6,494 bases of DNA, taken from the NCBI GenBank assembly GCA_015655095.1, contig JAATFR010000099.1:1-6494 (forward strand). The letters are read 5' to 3'. The DNA comes from Hyphomicrobiales bacterium. GTDB taxonomy: Bacteria; Pseudomonadota; Alphaproteobacteria; Parvibaculales; Parvibaculaceae. Below the pieces are notes generated by a model. That model saw nothing but the letters and a program-made list of their open reading frames with translations, searched no databases and had not been told where the DNA came from. The first letter of the stretch is position 1. The number at the start of each line of letters is the position of its first letter. Shown one piece after another: positions 1 to 5,482 of this stretch. The translations under genes and the position numbers were made by a program.

Positions 1-245
1 GTGCGGCGGCGCACGAACAGGGGATGGCCGCGCCACTTCACAACCACCTGCTGGCCCGGCTGGATGGGCGAGATATCGACTTCGATCGTGGATAGCGCCA
101 GCACCGCGGCGGATGGATTCATCTGGTCGATGAAGGGCCAGAGGGCAAAGGCCGCGCCCACTGCGCCCATCGCGCCCGACGCCACATACAGAAAGTCGCG
201 GCGTGTCGGCTCTTCCGCGTGCCCTTGCGCATGCAAATCTGCCAC
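1..245 (-). CDS. petA: Ubiquinol-cytochrome c reductase iron-sulfur (Rieske) subunit, N-terminal part
   Basis: This is the 5' end of the Rieske 2Fe-2S subunit of the cytochrome bc1 complex. The protein passes electrons from ubiquinol to cytochrome c1 on the outer face of the inner membrane. Only the first 81 codons are in the window, so the cluster-binding Cys/His boxes lie outside it. Visible are a short polar N-terminus, a twin-arginine motif (TRRDFLYVASGA, residues 14-25), a hydrophobic transmembrane stretch (about residues 21-39, ending ALWPFID), then the flexible hinge (NPSAAVLA) and the first strand of the head domain (IEVDIS). This layout is typical of alphaproteobacterial Rieske proteins, which use Tat export with an uncleaved anchor. 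The start is GTG at 245, chosen because GAGGAG (255-260 on the complementary strand) lies 9 nt upstream. It is transcribed divergently from trmL; petB and petC would be expected further left. The identification is firm although the gene is partial. Confidence 0.93.
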   Translation of the reverse strand, partial: MADLHAQGHAEEPTRRDFLYVASGAMGAVGAAFALWPFIDQMNPSAAVLALSTIEVDISPIQPGQQVVVKWRGHPLFVRRR

Positions 246-514
246 GGTTGAAGTCTCCTCGTACAAATTCACCAGCACTGCCCGGCGCCAGCCTTGCGGC
301 CAGCCCCCTTTCAGGCAGTGTGACAAAGCCCATATGCGGATTGCGCGCCCTTTTATGCCCTCAGGCAGCACTCCGCGATGCTCGTTTGTGGCATTCAAGC
401 GAAGCCATGTCCAGCCCCGCGTAAGCTGTGGCAGGATGACGCATGGTCACATGGCGCGCCCGGCGACAAGACCTCATACTTAGCCCTCCGTCCCCGGCAA
501 ACCCTCGGTTTTTC
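246..514. other. Divergent intergenic region between petA and trmL
   Basis: These 269 bp separate the divergent petA and trmL starts and should hold both promoters. Apart from the petA ribosome-binding site I see no convincing -35/-10 pair, operator palindrome or RNA gene. An open frame from ATG 443 continues into trmL, but its 24 extra residues (rich in Arg, Pro and Ser) do not resemble the start of any TrmL protein. I treat it as non-coding. Confidence 0.5.
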
Positions 515-985
515 ATGCATATCGCGCTCTACCAGCCCGACATTCCCCAGAACACCGGCACCATTCTCCGGCTTGGCGCCTGCATGGGCGTCCCCGTCTC
601 CATTATCGAGCCCTGCGGATTTCCGTTTTCAGACCGGGGATTGAAGCGGGCAAGCATGGATTATCTCAGGCAGGCGGATATTTCGCGCCACGAATCGTGG
701 GCGGCCTTTCTGGCCGTGCGCCCGGCGGGAAACCGCCTCGTGCTGGCGACGACCGGGAGCGAGTTGCCCTACACAGAATTTGCCTTTGCGTCAGATGATA
801 TTCTCCTCTTCGGACGAGAAAGCGCGGGAGTGCCAGAGGCGGTGCATAATGCCGCGGACGCACGCCTCATCGTGCCGATGCGGGCGGAAACCCGCTCTCT
901 CAATGTCGCGGTGGCCGCCGCCATGGTGCTTGGCGAGGCCCTGCGGCAAACCAGCCAGTTCCCCGGGCCCGCACCGCGTGCTTAG
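515..985 (+). CDS. trmL: tRNA (cytidine(34)-2'-O)-methyltransferase, SPOUT family
   Basis: This enzyme methylates the 2'-O of the wobble nucleotide in tRNA-Leu isoacceptors, using S-adenosylmethionine. The 156-residue product matches the usual length of this single-domain, SpoU-type family. The three SPOUT motifs appear in order: IPQNTGTILR (residues 10-19), the methyl-donor loop LLFGRESAGVPE (97-108), and PM...RSLNVAVAAAMVL (121-139), which together form the trefoil knot that binds the cofactor. The start at 515 is chosen because homologues begin with M(L)HIALYQPDIPQNTG. An in-frame ATG at 443 would add 24 residues foreign to the family. No good Shine-Dalgarno precedes 515, so initiation may be weak or leaderless; this is inference. 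hemF follows after 58 nt on the same strand and probably shares the transcript. A more cautious name would be 'SpoU/TrmH-family RNA methyltransferase, TrmL type'. Confidence 0.92.
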   Translation: MHIALYQPDIPQNTGTILRLGACMGVPVSIIEPCGFPFSDRGLKRASMDYLRQADISRHESWAAFLAVRPAGNRLVLATTGSELPYTEFAFASDDILLFGRESAGVPEAVHNAADARLIVPMRAETRSLNVAVAAAMVLGEALRQTSQFPGPAPRA

Positions 986-1043
986 GCTTGTCCCGCTTCC
1001 CGCAGGAAGCCCCTGCCGCCAGAAGGAGGAAAGAAGGCCCGCC

Positions 1044-1919
1044 ATGGAAAATATCGACCAACACAAGAGCCGGGCGGAAAGCTGGTTCAGAACCCTGCGA
1101 GACCGCATCTGCGCGAGCTTCGAGGCCCTTGAGGACGAACTTGCCGGCACCTATGCCGAGCGGCCCGCAGGACGTTTCGTGCGCACCCCCTGGAGACGTG
1201 GCGATGGCGCCAACGACCAGGGTGGCGGCGAAATGTCGATCATGAAGGGCCGGGTGTTCGAAAAGGTCGGGGTCCATATCTCCACGGTCCATGGCGAATT
1301 CTCGGAGGAGTTCAGAAGGCAGATGCCGGGCTCTGAAGAGGACCCGCGCTTCTGGGCCTCGGGCATCTCGCTTATTTCCCATATGCAGAACCCGCGCGTA
1401 CCCGCCGTGCATATGAACACGCGCCATATTGTGACCAGCAAGGGCTGGTTCGGCGGCGGTGGCGACCTGACGCCGGTGCTCGACGCACAGCGCCGCGCCG
1501 ATCATCCCGACACGATCGAGTTCCATGCCGCCATGCGCGCCGCCTGCGACAAGCATGACCCGGCCTACTATCCCCGCTTCAAAAAATGGTGCGATGAATA
1601 TTTCTTCCTCACCCACCGCAAAGAGCCGCGCGGCACCGGCGGGATTTTCTACGACCAGCACGACACCGGCGACTGGGAGAAGGATTTCGACTTCACACAG
1701 GATGTCGGCCTCGCCTTCCTCGACGTCTACCCCAGGCTGGTGCGCCGCCATATGAATGAGCCCTGGACGGCGGCGGAGCGCGAGGAGCAACTGATCCGGC
1801 GCGGCCGCTATGTCGAGTTCAACCTGCTCTACGACCGGGGCACCACTTTCGGCCTCAAGACCGGCGGCAATGTGGAAGCCATCCTTTCCTCCATGCCGCC
1901 TGAGGTGAAGTTCCCGTGA
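1044..1919 (+). CDS. hemF: Oxygen-dependent coproporphyrinogen III oxidase
   Basis: HemF oxidatively decarboxylates the two propionates on rings A and B of coproporphyrinogen III to give protoporphyrinogen IX, using O2. It is a late heme-synthesis step in the cytoplasm. The 291-residue product is close to the usual bacterial length of about 300. The family signature is complete at residues 179-204, with WC at 182-183, YFFLTHRKEPRGTGG at 186-200 and FYD at 202-204. Other conserved blocks are GGEMSIMKGRVFEKVGV near residues 66-82, HMNTRH, GWFGGGGDLTP, and the C-terminal stretch EFNLLYDRGTTFGLKTGGN. The start at 1044 has a strong AAGGAGGA at 1023-1030 and a second GAAGG closer in. An in-frame GTG at 978 would overlap trmL and adds no conserved sequence. 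It lies downstream of trmL and near petA, which fits a heme/cytochrome neighbourhood. I see no anaerobic regulator box in the 58-nt gap. Confidence 0.97.
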   Translation: MENIDQHKSRAESWFRTLRDRICASFEALEDELAGTYAERPAGRFVRTPWRRGDGANDQGGGEMSIMKGRVFEKVGVHISTVHGEFSEEFRRQMPGSEEDPRFWASGISLISHMQNPRVPAVHMNTRHIVTSKGWFGGGGDLTPVLDAQRRADHPDTIEFHAAMRAACDKHDPAYYPRFKKWCDEYFFLTHRKEPRGTGGIFYDQHDTGDWEKDFDFTQDVGLAFLDVYPRLVRRHMNEPWTAAEREEQLIRRGRYVEFNLLYDRGTTFGLKTGGNVEAILSSMPPEVKFP

Positions 1920-1942
1920 CCGGCAAATTCAGCCTCAGGCGG
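1896..1942 (+). repeat. 10-bp inverted repeat across the hemF stop codon
   Basis: CCGCCTGAGG (1896-1905) and its exact complement CCTCAGGCGG (1933-1942) flank a 27-nt loop that contains the hemF stop codon. In RNA this gives a strong GC-rich stem at the 3' end of the trmL-hemF message. There is no T run after it, so it is not a standard intrinsic terminator. It could be an mRNA-stabilising or Rho-assisted 3' end, or chance. Confidence 0.4.
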
Positions 1943-2034
1943 TTCCGCGTTCATCCAATATAAACCCTCCCTCCCTCATTATGAAAACCAGTGGATCGAC
2001 AGATCCCATCCGTTCTCCAGCGAGGGAAATCGCC

Positions 2035-2802
2035 ATGCCCGGCCCCGCCAGCTTTGCCACCTCATCCGCTCTCGTCATCCCCTCCCCTATCCGCCCGGAG
2101 AACAACACGGACAAGCCGGGTGCCCATGCCGGCAGGTTCAGGCAGGGCCACCCCTCCAGCAGCGAGTTCTATGCAACACCTGACCCTGTGGCGAAGAAAA
2201 GCGGCATTATGCGCAAGGCGCGGCACGGCTGTGCGCGTAACCTTTACAATCATGACATGGGCAAATTGGCCCGGATGCTCAACTCGGCAGTGGATAATAA
2301 AAAATCGGGCATGCCGCCCGAGCTGACAATACCTCTCGTCTCCGCCACATCCATTATGGCGCCGCCTGAATTGCCCGGCCTGTCTGCTGCAGAGATATCC
2401 ACCGCCGCCCCTGTCCTCCCCGCAACGCCGGTCCCGAATGATCCCGCCGCCGCAGCGCCGAATGAAGAAGTCCGGCAGGAACCAGCCTCCCTCGCCGGAC
2501 CGGACCGGACCGGCGAGCCATCCCGCACACCCCTCCCCATGGCTGGCACACCATTGAGCGAGGCAGAGCGGAAGGAAGTCACCGCGCACGTGAATGCAAT
2601 ATTGCGTCTCTACCTGACAGGCACGGAAAGTCGTGATGTAGACCATCCACAGTTTCAGCGTAAGCGCACCAAGAAATTATGGTCCGTCATCAGAGAAAAT
2701 ATCATCGCGAGACCCGGCGCTCCCAGAGGTTGCTCGGCGAAATCAGATCCATTACTGCGGGCCTGCGCTACAAGGGGGACAACAGCTTTCACAGTGGAAT
2801 GA
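2035..2802 (+). pseudogene. Orphan Pro/Ala-rich protein, 5' part of a probably frameshifted gene
   Basis: I do not recognise this protein. The reading frame gives 255 residues from ATG 2035, chosen because AGGGA (2023-2027) lies 7 nt upstream; an in-frame ATG at 1981 lacks a ribosome-binding site. A TATAAA at 1959-1964 could be a -10 element, but no good -35 partner is seen. From the N-terminus there is a Ser/Pro-rich lead, a basic segment (KKSGIMRKARHG, then NLYNHDMGKLARMLN), a long Pro/Ala-rich stretch that is probably disordered (about residues 90-170), and then a charged, helix-like part (LSEAERKEVTAHVNAILRLY). No signal peptide or membrane helix is visible. After about residue 221 the frame changes character: the last 35 residues are rich in Arg, Gly, Cys and Thr and look non-coding, while frame 3 continues with plausible coding sequence. 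A missing A in the run at 2696-2699 would join the two into about 318 residues. I infer a disrupted gene or a sequencing error rather than two proteins. Confidence 0.5.
2491..2517. repeat. CCGGA pentanucleotide tandem repeat inside a palindrome
   Basis: Positions 2495-2513 read CCGGA three times followed by CCGG. The flanks CTCG (2491-2494) and CGAG (2514-2517) make the whole block an inverted repeat, CTCGCCGG...CCGGCGAG. It lies in the Pro-rich linker of the orphan gene, where it encodes LAGPDRTGE. A unit of 5 bp is not a multiple of 3, so gain or loss of one copy would change the reading frame. Confidence 0.6.
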
Positions 2803-2990
2803 TCCTGACGGGTGATATGGAAATCGAAAACTATCTTGCCTCGCTCGAAATCAGGGACGCTATCAACCGGCACTATCCCGCCCGCAGCCGCATCTTGCGG
2901 ATACGCAACAAGACCCATGAAAGCCTGATGACGGCCATGGCCCCCCTGATCCCCGAGAAGCCTCAACCTGCAAGAATGCCGGAGCTCTGA
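2679..2990 (+). pseudogene. Orphan protein, 3' part in the shifted frame
   Basis: This frame encodes a basic, helix-rich segment (HRETRRSQRLLGEIRSITAG, then KGDNSFHSGMILTGDMEIEN, ASLEIRDAINRHYPARSRIL) ending PARMPEL. I recognise no family. Composition and codon use look coding, unlike the other frames here. The ATG at 2679 has no convincing ribosome-binding site. The frame is open upstream only to the TAA at 2661-2663, inside the preceding frame. Joining the upstream frame at GAA (2695-2697) to AAA TAT CAT CGC from 2697 gives a smooth run, SVIREKYHRETRRSQ. This supports one gene with a one-base loss in the A run rather than an independent 103-residue protein. The stop codon is 8 bp from the stop of the convergent racemase-family gene. 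The upper coordinate of the gene is firm; the start is only the first ATG of this frame. Confidence 0.5.
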
Positions 2991-2998
2991 TCACATCA

Positions 2999-3682
2999 TC
3001 AGGCGCTGGCTTTTACGAACGCCAGCGCCCGTTCAAAGCCCGTGCGCGGGCTTGAGAGCACCGGAATGGGAAGCCTGCCCGCCAGATCGGCGGCGGGCGC
3101 CATGGAAGCCTGCGCGAGAATAAGCACGTCAACCTCGCGCGCCGCTTCCACAAGCCTTTCCGCGATGGCCCGATAATAGTCGTGGAGGCGGCCCGCCTGA
3201 AAAGCGGGCCAGACGTCATCGAACAGAAAAGAACTGATCTCACGCGAGACCCCGGCCCTGCTCCCTGAGTCCTCGACCAGCCGCTTCGTTCCTTCGAGCG
3301 TCGAGGCGACATACGCCACGATACCTATCCGCCGGCCAGACAAGACCGCAATATCCGCCATGGGCCGGTCTATCCGCAGCATGGGAACGACACTCGTTGC
3401 AGCGGCTTCCTCGGCAACGGCGCCGAGCGTGGAGCAGGTGCAGACGACGACGCGCGGCCCGCCCGCCGCCAGAGCCCGCAGCGCATCTTGCGTATCAAGC
3501 GCGATGGTGGGCGTCACGCCCCCCGCCTTCAGGGCCGCATACAAGAGATCCTCCCTGACGGCATGGGAAAGCACGATCCCGGGGGCGAGTTCAGCGCCCA
3601 GCATGTCGAATGTCTCGATATGGGTGGCCGAGGTATGGAGAAAGGCGATTGTGGCGCCGCGCATGGCGATGGCAGGTGGCAT
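2999..3682 (-). CDS. Asp/Glu racemase-superfamily protein with a single catalytic-type cysteine motif
   Basis: The 227-residue product has the fold pattern of the Asp/Glu/hydantoin racemase and arylmalonate decarboxylase superfamily. It starts with a strand, RGATIAFLHTS (8-18). The first cysteine loop is VVVCTCSTLG (78-87), where C83-S84-T85 matches the usual C-N-T. A second Rossmann-like half begins at RRIGIVAYVAST (117-128). The counterpart of the second cysteine loop is VLILAQASMAP (186-196). Racemases use two cysteines as acid and base; here the second position is Gln/Ala (191-192), so simple two-base racemisation is doubtful and the substrate is unknown. The open frame extends to ATG 3724, but that ATG sits directly on the U-tract of the ilvC terminator. 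ATG 3682 or ATG 3664 is more likely; none has a strong ribosome-binding site. It lies downstream of ilvC, 43 nt after the terminator, so expression may be by read-through or from a promoter I cannot identify. Confidence 0.75.
   Translation of the reverse strand: MPPAIAMRGATIAFLHTSATHIETFDMLGAELAPGIVLSHAVREDLLYAALKAGGVTPTIALDTQDALRALAAGGPRVVVCTCSTLGAVAEEAAATSVVPMLRIDRPMADIAVLSGRRIGIVAYVASTLEGTKRLVEDSGSRAGVSREISSFLFDDVWPAFQAGRLHDYYRAIAERLVEAAREVDVLILAQASMAPAADLAGRLPIPVLSSPRTGFERALAFVKASA
3002..3029. repeat. 9-bp hairpin at the 3' end of the racemase-family gene
   Basis: GGCGCTGGC (3002-3010) and GCCAGCGCC (3021-3029) are exact complements around a 10-nt loop (TTTTACGAAC). The hairpin covers the last codons of the leftward gene, directly before its stop, and lies 11 bp beyond the stop of the convergent orphan gene. 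It could serve as a transcript 3'-end structure for either direction. Neither side has a U-tract after the stem, so it is not a classical intrinsic terminator. Confidence 0.4.
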
Positions 3683-3725
3683 GTCTTGGTCCGATGTTCC
3701 AGGGGGGGCACGGACGGGTCGCATG

Positions 3726-3760
3726 AAAAAGGCCCGTCCACGATCTTCGCGGGCGGGCCT
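3726..3760 (-). terminator. Rho-independent terminator downstream of ilvC
   Basis: Read leftward, AGGCCCGCCC (3760-3751) pairs with GGACGGGCCT (3739-3730) with one mismatch, around an 11-nt loop, and is followed directly by TTTTT (3730-3726, the first T shared with the stem). It begins 30 nt after the ilvC stop codon. The GC-rich stem, short loop and U-tract are the standard form of an intrinsic terminator, so the ilvC transcript probably ends here. Confidence 0.88.
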
Positions 3761-3790
3761 CTGTCAGTTCAGAGGGTCAGGCGAAGACGC

Positions 3791-4810
<1,020 letters not shown>

Positions 4811-4913
4811 GGATCTGTTCCTTCAACTTTCCAGTTTCATGGGGCGCCCCTCACTCATCCCTTCCGGCGAGCGGGACGGCCTTCTTACCGTCTTAAAAAT
4901 TCCGGCCTTGGCC
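4811..4913 (-). other. ilvN-ilvC intergenic spacer
   Basis: The 103-bp gap between ilvN and ilvC holds the ilvC ribosome-binding site. It also has a weak 5-bp stem (4875-4892) without a U-tract in the transcribed direction, and a perfect 10-bp palindrome GGGGCGCCCC (4841-4850). A five-codon ATG-to-TGA frame starts at 4840. None of these is strong enough to call an attenuator or a promoter. Confidence 0.4.
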
Positions 4914-5426
4914 TTACATCGCTTCCGGGCCGCGGGCAATGGCGACAACGCCCGTCCGCGAGACGTCTACAAGGCCGAGCGGCCTCATCAGGGCAACGAA
5001 AGCATCGATTTTCTCCGGCGCGCCGGTCACCTCGAAAATGAACGAGGCGTGCGTGGTGTCGACCACCCGGGCCCGGAACGCATCGGAAAGCCTCAGCGCC
5101 TCCACCCGTTTTTCGCCGGTGCCTGCCACCTTGACCAGCGCCATTTCGCGCTCGATCGAGGGTCGGTCGGCCGTCAGGTCCACCACCTTGTGGACCGGCA
5201 CGAGCCGCTCAAGCTGGGCCCTGATCTGCTCAATCACCATCGGCGTGCCGCGCGTCACCACCGTGATCCGCGACATGTGCTCGGCCTGATCGACCTCGGC
5301 CACCGTCAGGCTCTCGATATTGTAGCCGCGCCCGGCGAAAAGGCCGATCACGCGCGCCAGCACACCCGCCTCATTGTCCACGAGCACGGCCAGCGTGTGG
5401 CGTTCGATTTTGTCCTGGATGGTCAT
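4914..5426 (-). CDS. ilvN: Acetolactate synthase small (regulatory) subunit
   Basis: This is the regulatory subunit of acetohydroxyacid synthase. It stimulates the IlvB catalytic subunit and transmits feedback inhibition by branched-chain amino acids, usually valine. The 170-residue product has the two-domain form. The N-terminal ACT domain runs from about residue 10 to 85 (HTLAVLVDNEAGVLARVIGL, then GRGYNIESLTVAEVD). A C-terminal domain follows (from about 90: EREMALVKVAGTG, FEVTGAPEKIDAFVALM, SRTGVVAIARG). N18 and G21 in the DNEAG turn correspond to the valine-site Asn and Gly known from E. coli IlvH (N11 and G14). Both are present, so feedback sensitivity is expected. ATG 5426 has AAGAGA 6 nt upstream. 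The start is 56 nt after the ilvB stop, consistent with co-transcription. The symbol ilvH is used for the same gene in some genomes. Confidence 0.97.
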   Translation of the reverse strand: MTIQDKIERHTLAVLVDNEAGVLARVIGLFAGRGYNIESLTVAEVDQAEHMSRITVVTRGTPMVIEQIRAQLERLVPVHKVVDLTADRPSIEREMALVKVAGTGEKRVEALRLSDAFRARVVDTTHASFIFEVTGAPEKIDAFVALMRPLGLVDVSRTGVVAIARGPEAM

Positions 5427-5482
5427 AGTGGGTCTCTTGCTTCAAATGCGGGCTGGGGAAATGAACCGGAAAGGGACGCTCC

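Noticed and set aside
1..483. Open frame of 160 codons on the + strand opposite petA
   Set aside because: It is antisense to a clear Rieske N-terminus with a good ribosome-binding site, and its protein is Arg/Pro/Ser-rich with no recognisable motif.
978..1043. N-terminal extension of hemF from GTG 978
   Set aside because: It would overlap the trmL stop and adds residues unlike any HemF. The AAGGAGGA before 1044 supports the shorter form.
900..1790. Long leftward open frame (296 codons) opposite trmL and hemF
   Set aside because: It is a shadow of hemF codon bias in GC-rich DNA; the + strand carries the complete HemF signature.
2692..2700. Programmed -1 frameshift site joining the two halves of the orphan gene
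   Set aside because: The A run has only four bases and no X XXY YYZ heptamer in the zero frame, and I see no strong stimulatory hairpin just after it. An indel or sequencing error is simpler.
3190..3210. 7-bp hairpin GGCCCGC/GCGGGCC inside the racemase-family gene
   Set aside because: It lies mid-gene with no U-tract, and stems of this size are expected by chance in GC-rich coding DNA.
4841..4850. Palindrome GGGGCGCCCC upstream of ilvC as an operator
   Set aside because: It has no spacer or second copy and matches no operator I know; a 10-bp GC palindrome is weak evidence on its own.
4875..4892. Possible terminator or attenuator between ilvN and ilvC
   Set aside because: The stem is only 5 bp, and the A/T-rich tract lies on the wrong side for leftward transcription.
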